In this document: positions 1 through 15,794 of the stretch, piece by piece
Numbering within the stretch: the stretch's first letter is position 1
Layout of the letters: every line of letters begins with the position of its first letter
Translations under genes and position numbers: made by a program
Notes under the pieces: model-generated
Told to the model about the DNA's origin: nothing
The model's database searches: none
What the model saw: the letters and a program-made list of their open reading frames with translations, nothing else
Source: Diatrype stigma
Taxonomy: Eukaryota > Ascomycota > Sordariomycetes > Xylariales > Diatrypaceae
Length of the DNA: 64,000 nt
Assembly (NCBI GenBank): GCA_022225965.2
Contig: JAKJXP020000029.1
Coordinates: 248,001-312,000 of the forward strand
Direction of reading: 5' to 3'

Positions 1-845
1 TTCGTATCCGAGCTGCCTATAATAAGCCCGTTAATTTCGAAACTTTCCATTATATTATTTTCGTTAATGTTTTATTAATTTTCGGGCTTAATTTAAAGGA
101 AATAAACCAGTTTATCGAAAAAAGCGTAAACATTTTCGGAATTTATAACGTTAATACGTTTATAATTTAAACGGCGGCTTATTTTCGTTTTTATAACGGG
201 ATTTCGCTTAATAAAGCCTGCTATTTACCTTTTTCCAAGTAGCTAATAGTTCTCCTTTAATTATAATAATCTGGTAATAATAAATCGGATTTGCTTATAG
301 CTAAGGGCGTAATTTAAAAGTTTTTAATGCAATACCTATTGTATTACTTTGTTTTCGTAGGCCTTAAAAAGTCTTTGTTGGTTTTTATTTCGATTATTAA
401 CCGTAAGATTGTTTAATATACGGTTCCGTAACGTTAAACGAAGGATTTCGTATCGTTAAACCGCTTAACGGTGCTCCATACCGTTTAAAATCGCTTCGAT
501 AGCATCTTATATATTTCCTTTATTATAGTTACCCGTTATAATGCCGTATTTATATCGTATAAAGCCCGTTCGAATAAGTATATTATAATAAGCATTATAA
601 AAAAGATTCGGGAATTTTACGATTTTTTTTTATTGATTTAAAGGAATTACTGTTTTGCGTGGTTTTTTTGTTACTTAATCTTTAACGTTTAAGCGTTTAA
701 ATTTACCCATACTTTTTAATATCCAATTATAAGCCAGGAAAAAATCGCAAAATTACGCCATATAAAAACCTTATTATATAGAAAAATTGAATTCCATTAA
801 TTAAAAAACGGCCTTAATTGATGCAGTATAAGCCATATTACGTAT
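1..845. repeat. AT-rich RIP-mutated repeat relic
   Basis: The stretch is strongly AT-rich. Almost every remaining C lies in a CpG (TTCG, ACG, CCG), CpA is nearly absent and TpA is very frequent. This is the footprint of repeat-induced point mutation, which converts CpA to TpA in duplicated DNA of Pezizomycotina. No reading frame of useful length survives and no transposon protein can be read. The transition to ordinary composition near 845-870 is sharp. The identity of the original element cannot be told; a degenerate transposon running off the left edge is the simplest reading. Confidence 0.8.
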
Positions 846-1165
846 AAATGAGTAAATGGCCTTTTGGTGTAAAAAGCGGTCGGGGAGTGGGGGTGGTCGG
901 TGACCCCATAATTGACGTTACCGCCTTCCGGGCCGTCGTCCAAGCATATCGTCACAAGCGGGCAACAGCAGCTTCGCTGCTGCTGGGCCGCTGCTACTTA
1001 GCCAGGCGGGGGCTCACGCTCCACCCAATACTACGTTCTTCCACAATACCACTCATTGCCGTTGATCTGAAGTGATTCGTCGACTACCTACTCTATACAT
1101 ATGAAGCAAGTCCTGTTTGTTACGTTTCGAGCTAAGCTGATTAACTAGGTAGGTAAGTCTTCATC
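846..1165. other. Intergenic, normal GC, next to the RIP block
   Basis: Base composition is ordinary and no gene is supported; the 75-codon frame at 848-1075 has no protein-like features. A perfect 7-bp stem with a TTC loop (CAGCAGC-TTC-GCTGCTG) lies at about 966-982. The segment may be the unmutated end of the neighbouring repeat or the 3' flank of the histidine kinase gene. Confidence 0.4.
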
Positions 1166-4100
1166 TCACGTGCCGGAAAACAACCTCTTGATATCGGCGA
1201 ACCGCACCGGCTTGACGAGGTACATGTCGACGCCGGCGTCGAGCGCGTCGCGCTGGTCCTGGGCGCTGGCTAGGCCCGTCAGCGCGACGATAGTGCTGCG
1301 CGGCGCGATGCCGCGCTCGGCCTCGAACGCGCGGATCTGCCGCGTCGCCTCGAGCCCGTCCATCACCGGCATCGAGAGGTCCATGAGCACGACGTCAAAC
1401 GGTCTTCTTGCCGTCGCTGTTGTAGTTGCCGTCTCTTCCTTGGGGTCGCCGGGAGAATGAGAGAGGTGGCGAGGGCTAGAAGGTGGGGGAGGCTCGGATT
1501 CGTTGGGTGAAGGATTGGGGGATAGGGGTGAAGAGCTCAGTGGTAATAACAATGGTGATGGTGCTGGTATCGGCGGTGGTGGTGTTGATAACGACGAGAG
1601 TGGTTCGGCTAAGGCTGAACGCTTGTATTCCTCCACCGCCTGCAGCCCATTCATCGCCTGGCTGTACGGTAGGTCCTGCCGCTTCGCAAAAACCACCAGC
1701 AGTTTGAGGTTGATGGCGTTGTCATCCACGAGGAGAACTCGCGGCGGGCCTGTGCTTTGTTGGGCGCTGCCGGGCTCGCCGTTGTTCAACATCGATGGCG
1801 ACCCCGGCGTCCTTAGCTGTTGTTGTTGCTGCTGCTCGATTTGTGATGAACGCCGAAGCGAGGGTGAGGGGTTTGCTGGCAACTGCGCTGATGGTAGACC
1901 AGGCGCATGGACGGCTATCTGAGGCGATTGTGCGTCAGCACCGATAGCAGCGTCGGTGGCATTAACAGCTGGGTCTGTAAGTTCCACTGCTGCCAAATCG
2001 TTGATGCTGCGATGCGCTAGATGGGCCTCTTGGAAGACATCGGGAGAGAGATACTGGCTACTCGAATAGGAGCTTTTCGTCTGAAGTAGCTGTGGTCTCT
2101 TGGGAGTCTCATCGCGTGAGACGCGACCTTGAATATCCATGAGCAGCCGTGCCAGCTTCCGTGGTCCGCAGCTATGTCATGAAAGACCTTAAGTTAGCAC
2201 ATGTTAGGTATACATGGGTGGGCAAGATAGGAAATGGCTTGTCTAATCACGAATATCCAACTTACGGCTGTGCGACGATCTCTAATGCCCAGCTAGTGGA
2301 CGCAACTCGCCTACCGATGCGAGATTCGATCGCCCCCTTTTCGGCAGGATCCATGCATATGCAGATCACGGCAAGTTTCGGTGTCAGCACATTGTTTGCC
2401 TCATTCACGTCGGCGGCCATTTTCTCTCCCAAAAGTATCTTCTCCAGCGACGCGGGTTCGGTGATCAAGAAATCGGGCAAGGGGTCAGCGGCCCCTGCAT
2501 CGAAACGTTCGACCCTCGTAGTCGTCATGCTGAGGCCGTAGCAGGCGTGCTCCATGGACTCGCCTATCTTCGTCCCGCCGCCGCCGAGGCTGCCCGGCGG
2601 GAAGAATATGCTGGCAGTCCTCCGCTTCAGGGCCTCGGGCGCCTGCAGCAGCCGCTGCGTCGTGCGCGCGTTCTCGCTCGTGCCTCCGGGCAGCCGCAGC
2701 GCCACGGTGATGCGGGTGCCCTCGTCGACGGCGCTGCGCACCTCGATCTCGCCCTGGAGAGAGTCGACGATCTGCTTGACGATGCTCAGACCGAGCCCCG
2801 TCCCGTTGGAAAAGGGGTCCTCCTGGCTGAAGGGCGCGAACAGCTTCGTCCGCTGGTACTCGGCCGACATGCCCCGCCCCGAGTCCTCGATGCTCAGCTT
2901 GAACACCACCGAGTGCGACGTGCAGCTCTCCTGCAGCAGCGATACCATGATGTACCCCATGTCCGTGTATTTCAGCGCGTTGCCCAGCAAGTTCATCACG
3001 ATCCGCCGCATCGCGCCCGGCTGCGACCGCACGATCCAGTTCACGAACGGTGCGATGTTCAGTGTTACAGCTACGCGCTGCTGGTCTTCTGGGGGATTTG
3101 CGCCTCCACCACTACCGCCACTGTTTCCATCACCCTGCTTCAAGCCGGTAACCTCAGTGCTATTCGACCTGGAATGCCCCCCTTGGTCGTGAAACGCGCC
3201 GTTGTGGAAAGTATGCGTCTTGCGGAAGGTGTGTCCAGCACAGACAGTCTCGCAGACTTCTTCGACGAGTTGCGAGAGGTTGAAGTCGGTCGTGACCCCC
3301 AGGATCGAGTTATCCCCCGGCAGCTTTTTATGATTTCGACCGCCTTCAGAGGAGCGGTTGTTCTTCCGCCTTTGGGAGTTGGCGCTCTGGAGCTTGTTGA
3401 TCTTGGCGTAGTCGAGCACATGGTCGATGGTGTCGAGCAGCGTCTTGCCGCACGTCTCTATCGACGACACGAGCGAGCTCTGGTAGGCCGTCGTCGCCGT
3501 GTCGTTCAGGAACTCGACGGAGCCGAGGATGCCGTGCAGCGGGGACCGGAGCTCGTGTGATATCGACGCGATGAAGGTCGTCTTCGCCCGATCCGAGTTC
3601 TGCACGTGCGAGCGGGCTACCTCGCTCGTGATGCTGTTACCGAACGCCTTCAGGTACGGGAACTCGTGCTCCGCGTCCAATAGCCGGCCCGCCGCGTTCG
3701 TCCAGATGAAGCCGCCGGCTACCCAGCGCTCCGATACCTGGTCCCACAGGGGCAGAAAGATGAGACTCCGCACTTGGGGTAGGGTCTTGAGCAGCTCGGT
3801 CGGAACGAACTTTTCTCTGCGCTTTCGGTGCTTTCGCGCAGCCATCGGGCTGGGGGCGGTGGTGATGGTGGGGACCGTTGTCGTCGTCGTTGTCTTCGTT
3901 CGTATATCTGAGTCGTTTTCCGACTTTTCGGACCGCTCGTCGCTTGAGTTGATGCCCATCCCGTCTGCGTCGAAGTTGAAGAACTTTCCATATGGGTACC
4001 GACGTATATAACGCTCCATGCTTGCCTCAGTGAAGGAGAAGTCCTGCTCGGTCAGAGACGCCGCAGCGCCGTTCCTGCAGACAGACAACCCAGCCACGGG

Positions 4101-5585
4101 GCACGCTTTGCTCTTTACTTCTGGCGTGACTCTTTCCTCGCCGCCGCCTCCACCGCTCTCCGCACTAGAGGGCTTCGACCCTGCCGACGCATCGGCAGCG
4201 GCCTTTTTCTCCCTGGCTCTCCTCCTCCACGAGGATGCCCCTGCCGAATCCGCCCCCGTGAGGAAGTCAGTCGCCGAGGAGTTCTGGCTCTCTTCGCTGC
4301 CACTGCTCCCACCCGCCGGCGGATTCGGGTCCTCGTAGCTGTGCCCCCCGATGCCCGCGGCCGACGTGTCGAAGAAGACCACGCCGTCGGCGGACGTCGA
4401 CTGGCGTATGATGCGCGCGGCCCGCTGGAAGATCCGGAACGCGTCGGGCTGCTCGTACTCGCCCTCGCGCTTGCGCAGCGCCGCCTGGGTGGCGGTCGTG
4501 GCCGGGGTCGCGGCCGCCACCAGGATTTCCGCGACCACCGAGTCGGTCCGCGCGTTCTCCGTCTGCTTCTCCATCGTGCTCGGCTTGCTGCTGCCAGCGG
4601 ACTTGGTGCGCGCTTCCTGCATCGAGGAGCGCTCGATGAAGTCCGTCAGGCCGCGGATCATGCGCTCGCCTTTGCTGCGGTCGTCGCTGTCCTTGGCGAG
4701 CTCCAGGTGCTCCATCACCGTCGCGGCGACGTCTCGCATGAACCGCATTTCGGTGGCGCTCAGGCCGTCGCGGGGCTTGTCGTCTACAAAAACAAAAAAA
4801 AGTCACAAAACGGACGTAAGTTAGTCAGGGGCTTGATTGACATCTGGTAAGCATGGTTGCTGTGACATGTGATACCGTACCCGACACTGCATAGACCCCT
4901 ATGCGATAGCCCGCCTTGGTGATGATGGGCACGCCAGCGTAGAACCGCACCCCCGGCTCTCCTTTCACGTAGCTCCTGTCCGCGAACCGCGGGTCCTCGC
5001 GGCAGTCCGGCACGACGAAGCAGTCTGCCGTGAAGGGGTCCCCGTTTTCCTCCCTCGCGGTGTACGTGGACGACAATGTGTTATGGCACAGGGCATCGTC
5101 TCGCGCTATGACGGTATTGCCCAGCCATACCTCGTCCCCCGGCCGATCTGTGGTGTAGGAGTAGAGCGAGAGCGTCTTGGTCGCCTCGGCGATGATGTAC
5201 TGCCGGTCCGCGTCTATCAGCGAGACCATGGCTCTCCGGAGGTTCAGCCGAAGGGCGGCGAGCTGCGCGAACGCCGTGAGCGCCTTGTCCCGAGGACTCC
5301 GCGGCCGGTACCCGTCGTACGTGAGGCCCTTCCCGTGATTGTCGACCGAGCGGACGATGTTCTGACCGTCGAGCCATGGCTGGTAGTATCTGGTATTGGA
5401 CGGTTGTCAACAGAGGGCCGATGATGCGGTGCTAAGGATAGGGAGGCATTGGGAGGTTTTCTCCCTCGAAGCCACGACCGCGACTTTCTAACATGGAATC
5501 TATTTTTATGTTCTTTTTGCAAATCTCATCTCACTAACCTTCGAAGATCCCGATCGCGGGCGGCCTCCGGAAAGGACGATCCCAT
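1166..5585 (-). CDS. Hybrid sensor histidine kinase (GAF-HisKA-HATPase-REC)
   Basis: Four exons: 5585-5539, 5389-4881, 4783-2266 and 2171-1166, giving 1359 aa; donors are GTTAGT, GTACGG and GTAAGT, and all phases agree. A GAF-like sensor region spans about residues 30-190. The H-box ([12 protein letters not shown]) has His595 as predicted phosphorylation site. The N-box ([12 protein letters not shown]), DSGRGMS and GTGLGLSIV boxes of the HATPase follow. After a low-complexity linker with a short polyGln run comes a receiver domain with VDDN, Asp1289 in LMDLSMP, Thr/Ala in VALTG and Lys in YLVKP. All catalytic residues are present, so it should autophosphorylate and pass phosphate to an HPt protein of the HOG-type phosphorelay. 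No transmembrane segment is seen, which suggests a cytosolic sensor. The input signal and the fungal HHK class are not assigned. Kinase identity is certain; the first exon (47 nt) is the least sure. Confidence 0.93.
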
Positions 5586-6830
5586 GGTGGTGGCGGCGTC
5601 TTGTCTTAGTTACTCGCTTGACTACCGTGATGATCTGTTGATGAAACGCAATTTGTTTTCTACGTCGTATACATTTCCCACTACGTCAACCATGGTGTCT
5701 GGGTATATAGGAACGGGTACCTTGTAACAGAGGATACAGAGAATAACTTCTCATTGTAAACCCATCGCTCGAGTCGGTAGTTAGAGTCTAAGAGACTCGA
5801 GAGAATGAGAGTAGGAGTAGTAAGAGGGCCCCGCCACCGCGGGTGTGCTGCTTGCCGGTTTCATTCGTGCCTAACTATACACTTAGCTATACACTTAGCA
5901 GTAGTCAACCATGTTATAATTACTACCTAGCAGCTCTAGGTATTTAGCATGGGCTTTGGGATTGGGTTGCATGCTACCTAGGTGTCTAACGAGGTAGTCT
6001 AGAACAAGGCAGTCAACTGCAACTCAAGAAGTATGACATGAAGAAAGCCAATCAGATGTCAAGTATGACATACTGCCACTGGATCTTGTACGTATATAGT
6101 TGTTTACTATGGCAGGCTTGAGGTCCATCCAGATCTCGGGTCCGACTTAGCGCGATCGGGCTCACGATCTAGCTTTGCGGGTTTGCCACTTACACTTATC
6201 ACTGCCTCAGCATGACGTAGGGGGTGTTTCTCGCTCCTGTTTCATTGGTCGGCTTGTTTGGAAGGTTGGTAGTAACTCTATCACTGACTACAGAATCTGC
6301 ACAGAACCTGTCTCTTCTTACTGCGGTCCGGATATAAGGAGATACCTATACCTTCTGTCCACTAGGTGGCTGGTAGGTTATGTACGTAGTTATTTAGATG
6401 ATGGGCATATAGTAGCGTTATGCTAGTGTTATCAGCTGATGTTATGCCACTCAGAGGCTGTACTGCTGTTATTGTGTGATCGCTATAGAATATTCTGCAA
6501 CGTATTGCATGTAGTCTGATTGCATGTGTTCCGTGCTTAATAACCATTAATCTCAACCGCTGTGTATCCAAGCATAAGATATCCTAGATAACTTATAATG
6601 TAACTAATCGTTTTCCAGTTCCCGGGGTCCATACCTACGTACCCCTGAACCAGCCAAGTGCCCAACCGAGTTTCGCCATCATATAAACCCCTTTACCAAT
6701 AAGGGCAAAACGGCCGTACGTTGCTTATGTGGTTTGTATAAGCCAAACCCGTCAATGGAAGGCGGCCATCTAACGAAACACCCATCCAGCTATCCGTCTG
6801 CCATATATACGAATGACCTGAACGGATTGA
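5586..6830. other. Intergenic
   Basis: Contains the histidine kinase promoter and 3' flank of the next minus-strand gene. Short frames here lack coding character. Nothing else is recognised. Confidence 0.5.
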
Positions 6831-7511
6831 TCACTGGAGAGAGAAGGTGGCGAACTCATCGATCCAGGGCCACATGTCACGCATCAGCCTCCCGCGCCGC
6901 GCCATGCTGGTATACCTGCCCTTGGGCGGCGTGGACGCGCCTGACGACCACCATCGGCTCTCGCACTCGCGCCAGCCCTCGACGATGAGGATGTCGGCCG
7001 GGTGGCAGATGAGCAGGCCGGCCGAGATGTGCTGGTGCTGGCCCCGCTGCTGGTCTTGCAGCTGCTCCGGTGCTAGGTCGGCGAACCTTTCTGCCTCGGT
7101 GGCGATGTGCCGGTGCTCGAAGTTGACACATCGCAGGCCCATGTCTTCCGTCAGCGTCCGCCGCATCAGCGCCTGCCGGTTCGCGATGTACGGCACCCCC
7201 AGCGGGATCCTCCGGTCCACCACCACGTGGATGCACATGGCCGGGTAGGGCAGCGGGCAGGGGCTCACAAACCCTGGCAGCTGCACCTCCACCCGCACGC
7301 CGTCCACTGGGGTGAACGCAGGGCCTATGCATACCTGCCAGTTGAGAACGATTCGTGCGGGGCCTTGTGATTCTGCTGCTGCCACCCTTAGTGCTTCACT
7401 GAGCATGATCTCTCGCTCCATCTCGATTCTGTGGTCTTCGTCATTGTCGTCGGGCTCTCCAGCGCGTGACTGGTGTTCGTAGCCTCCGGTGGCCTTGTTG
7501 CTCCAGCTCAT
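6831..7511 (-). CDS. Hypothetical protein, 226 aa, single exon
   Basis: An uninterrupted frame of 226 codons with good codon bias (C/G at third positions) starting MSWSNKATGG. The first 45 residues are acidic and charged (EPDDNDEDHRIEMERE). The rest looks globular, with hydrophobic stretches (PAMCIHVVVDRRIPLGVPY, GLLICHPADILIVEGW) and a basic C-terminus rich in Arg and Trp. No signal peptide or membrane helix is seen and I do not recognise the family. The frame is flanked by gaps of 1.2 and 1.9 kb. It is probably a real, lineage-restricted gene. Confidence 0.6.
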   Translation of the reverse strand: MSWSNKATGGYEHQSRAGEPDDNDEDHRIEMEREIMLSEALRVAAAESQGPARIVLNWQVCIGPAFTPVDGVRVEVQLPGFVSPCPLPYPAMCIHVVVDRRIPLGVPYIANRQALMRRTLTEDMGLRCVNFEHRHIATEAERFADLAPEQLQDQQRGQHQHISAGLLICHPADILIVEGWRECESRWWSSGASTPPKGRYTSMARRGRLMRDMWPWIDEFATFSLQ

Positions 7512-11195
<3,684 letters not shown>

Positions 11196-14100
11196 TTGAC
11201 ATGGATTGGATTGGATTGGTTTGGTTTCTTATTGATAACGATACCTACATACTTACCTAAAGTGCATAGGTGCTTTACGTGGTTTGTCTCTACGGTATGT
11301 AAGAGAAAATGAAAGGAATGGGTTATTTTCGGATGGATAGATGGAGGCGTTGGATTGATTCGAAACGGTGCCTAATAGCAACCTGGAAGGGACAACTCCC
11401 TCCAACAGGCTGTCTTCCAATCATAATTACGAACCACTGGGCTGCCGGGGTGGTTGAACGGTCGAGCCCCATGTAATAAGGCACCCACAGCGGGGCAACC
11501 TGCCCGAAGCAACGCCACGTAAGGCAAAACAAGTGTCACTCCCCATGACATCCTCCTATGTACATGTAGGTAGGATGCAGGTAGATAGTTATGTGATAAT
11601 ACCTATCTGAATAGTACCCGCGTATCTAACTAAACGAGTTTGACGTTACTCCGGGGCGCCTTGGTGATGTGCAAGCAGATTTTGCGGTCAGTGTGTGTGT
11701 AGATGCAGTCGGTGCAGTTCATTGACTTCGCAACTTCTCGGGTTCCTTTCGTGATGTTCCACTGTGACAGAACCAAAGCGAAGATTTATTTACTTACATG
11801 TTAACATCGTTCAGCACCTAGTCTGGTTATTACAAGGGGAACTTCACCGAGTGGAAATGTATTCGTTGCATGCCGTGTCATGCAAATATCCCCCTACAGG
11901 CGCAACTAGTTCATGCGACTAACAGCGACGGCGGCATTTTTACAGTCCGGGGAAAGTGGGGGCAGCACGGACACTAGAACTAGCAAATCCGGGGTAACAT
12001 TGGGACAATGCTGGGGAATCGCCCGAGTAGGAAAGAGCATCACATGACTATTGAGGGGAACCCAACCTGGAAGGAACAAGCAGGCAGTGCACGCTGCAGG
12101 AAGAAGGGGGAAGCGAGAGGGAAAGGGAAAGGGCAATGCAACGGGACACAGACACAGACACAGACGCAGACGCAGACCGGAAAGAGACAGGCCAACCAGA
12201 CAGGCCAACCACCAGGCAGCGGCCAGGGTAACTGCGCCCTGCACACATGGGCATAAGTTTTCTCTCCCAACTTCCCAAGGTCGACTCCAATCCGTCCCAA
12301 CTCTCTTTCCCTCATCTGCTTCCTGAGGCCAGGTCTCACCTTTCACCTGCGACATGCACATGGAGCCGTTGATTTGCCTACAAACTCCTGTCGACAAGCT
12401 CTCATCTATCTGAGACTCGTTACCCGCCCTGAATCTTTGAATCTAGAGCCATTAGATCAAGGGTTTACCTATAGTAATAGAACCACCCATATTGTTCTCT
12501 TTCTGGCACGAAAAGACCCTCATTTGGACATGGCCTTCCCATCGAAAATTTATCCTGCGATCGCAAATGTGGTTTGTTCCATTAGACCTGGCCCTGACCC
12601 TCACGACTGATAAAAAGAAAGCCAAATACTAGCATCGTCTTGCTGCCGGCATGGATCGAACGTTTACTTGCTTTGCTTCCCGTTCCAAAAGGTTTCGCTT
12701 TTTCCCGACCGCACGAACACAGGTGGCTCCAACACCACAACGAACCACACAACTATCCACTCGAGCATAGGCTGTGTAGAGTCGGGACCAGAGCCGAAGT
12801 GCCTTCTGTGATGCCGACCGAGTGAAACCAGTGGAAAGGAGAAAGTTTGTATCGAATATAACAAGCGGCAAGCTTTCTCGTCACTGCTGGCGGAGTGCAT
12901 CCAGAACCATGGCTAGGCATTGTAGGATCAATTCGACCTCACGCCTAGGCCCCCTGTACTTGCCGGCCCAATACAGGAAAGGCCCTCGCTTTGTTCAATC
13001 GGAGGAGCATTGGTTAGACGTCTGCCACGTCCTGGGCCTCCGAGATGGATTTATAGGAGGCGGACACGACTAGCGCTTAGAGACCTGAGGGCATACCCCA
13101 TCACCGAGGATCCTCACCAAACCTGAAGCAGAGCGCCACCGCTTTCGAATCCTGTGGTCATGGTTGAATCGGTGTTATAGTCTTGTCAGTGTTGCATCTC
13201 ATATCCCACTGTTTCCTATCTCATTGCTTCCTTTTGTTGTAGTCAAACGCTGAGGTTCAGCCCAAACCTTGACGTGTATAAAGGAAGACTCGTCCTTCAC
13301 AAGGGGGCATTCCTTATTGTTATGGTTGTTGTCTTCGAGACTACACTGAATGTCGCATCGGCCTTGGTAAGAATACAAGGCGAAAGGTCGACATGGGAAA
13401 ATCCATGTTGACAGACTGGCTATAATGTCCCGGAACGCAACCTGACCACCGTCTGCATATGCATGAACCTTATACTACACTTGGTGGCAAGTGCCTCTGT
13501 AGTTGGGAGCTTGCAACGACTCGATTTCCTAGGCTGCTATATTCGGAGGCTTTCGGGATATTTCTGGTAGGTGTGCATCGGCAGCATATTCTATGACTGC
13601 CAACCTATCGAGAGGTACCCGGAGGGCATGACTGGGCGGGCTCCCTGGTCAAGGCTCTGGTCAAGGCTCTGGTCAAGGCTCTATTCCGTTGTTATGATGA
13701 TGTTGTGTGGTGCCGTGGCATTTCCGATGTTGGTGTACGGTGTTTGCATACATGGTCGAGAGTGTGAGGAGGTTCGGCAAATCATCGTCACTATGTTATA
13801 TTTACCTTGATTACCAGACTGACTCCTCTGTCAGGCTAATGGCGAAGGTCAAAACTATTCTCGTCGTGCCATAAGATGGTACAGGATGCTGACTGCCTGA
13901 CATGTACGCATCGAAGCTAGCTGCTCATGGGCGTATTCGGGTTCTGGCATATTCGGTTCGACGAGTTCGAGATCCAGAGTCCGTAAGGAACTAAGGAGAG
14001 GGACAGCAGCGGGCTGGGCTACCATCAAATACTGTCTGTCCCCAGACACTCCTCTGAGTGATACATCCGCGATAACACTATGGTGATCCACAGCGGGTCA

Positions 14101-15098
14101 GCCGTCGGATCTCAGTCAGGTTATCGCGTGCTACTGAAGTATCGTTAGGACGAGACATTACTCAGTTGGGCTAGCTTGCGATCGCTGATTTATCGATCTC
14201 ACGACGTCCCGAAACAATATTATGTTATCCCGTCGTCCGTCTACCCTGCCTCCCGACCTTCCTGCTCTCTTGGGCCATTCGCACCCTCTAAATCTGTTCA
14301 CGAGATCCTAACCACAGCCATTCATTGGCAGAATTCGTTGCCGGTGTGGGGATCCCAAGAGAAATGAGGAGATGTGAACCAAGTGGAGCTTTCCCTATCC
14401 ACTGGCGTGGTGTTAGGTAAGTCCGCTCGAATCTCCTCCCGTCCTGTGTCTGTGGCTGGTGCTGGTGCTGGTGCAGTGGCCTACAGTACGTACTTGGGCG
14501 GCACGTAGGGCAAGCAATCGCGCAAGTCACGAGATATGCACATGCCGAGCTTGATTACGAGCACTACGTACTACGGCATGCCGAATTGCGATTTCACGGG
14601 GAAGTCTGGGGAAATCTTGATCAATTGAAGTCAATTGAGTGGGGGGAGGTTTCATTGGGGTTCTTTTTCATTTATCGTCATACACTTTGTTGCTTCACGG
14701 CGAGATCGAAATGTGAGGAGTCGTTTTTGACGATCTCTGATGATGCTTGTACAGAAAGAAAAGGATGCTGAGGCTTCCTACGAGAAAAGGGTCATCTGGG
14801 AAGATGGTCGTTATATTTTACAAGGTCACCGAAGGTGACTTTTTTTCTTGTGTTGACGGTTGGTCTCCCATCTCTACACGTAAAATGCTATGCCGCCCTT
14901 TCATCTACTTCCATTCCCCCCGGTGTCCCGAGTCTAAAATCCTCTATTACTCTAATGCTGGTCGTCCAAGGGAACATTTGACGTGCCACGCCGTGATCAT
15001 ATGACGGGATGTCGACTCCTTGATTCGTTTCATCACACATCCCAGGTCGTTGTGTGAACGAACTCCAGCCTCCGCAAGTGTGGATTGGGTGGTGTTGT
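11196..15098. other. Gene-poor intergenic region, 3.9 kb
   Basis: The longest gap in the window. Frames of 60-160 codons occur around 11.9-12.9 kb but overlap each other on both strands and are built on simple sequence, for example a CAGACA/CAGACG tract near 12147-12178. None shows a conserved motif or linked splice sites. A possible tRNA T-loop near 12653 fails on pairing. I see nothing that can be supported as a gene. Confidence 0.45.
13645..13680. repeat. 12-bp tandem repeat, three copies
   Basis: Three perfect head-to-tail copies of CTGGTCAAGGCT in intergenic DNA. It is a simple minisatellite with no gene association visible. Confidence 0.9.

Positions 15099-15794
<696 letters not shown>

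Noticed and set aside
848..1075. 75-codon plus-strand frame beside the RIP block
   Set aside because: No motif, no splice context, and it spans a hairpin; composition alone explains the opening.
2547..3560. 337-codon plus-strand frame over the histidine kinase
   Set aside because: Arg-rich shadow of GC-rich coding sequence; kinase motifs lie on the opposite strand.
12640..12670. TGGATCGAAC resembling a tRNA T-loop on the minus strand
   Set aside because: The flanking five-base stems do not pair and no anticodon or D-arm can be placed.
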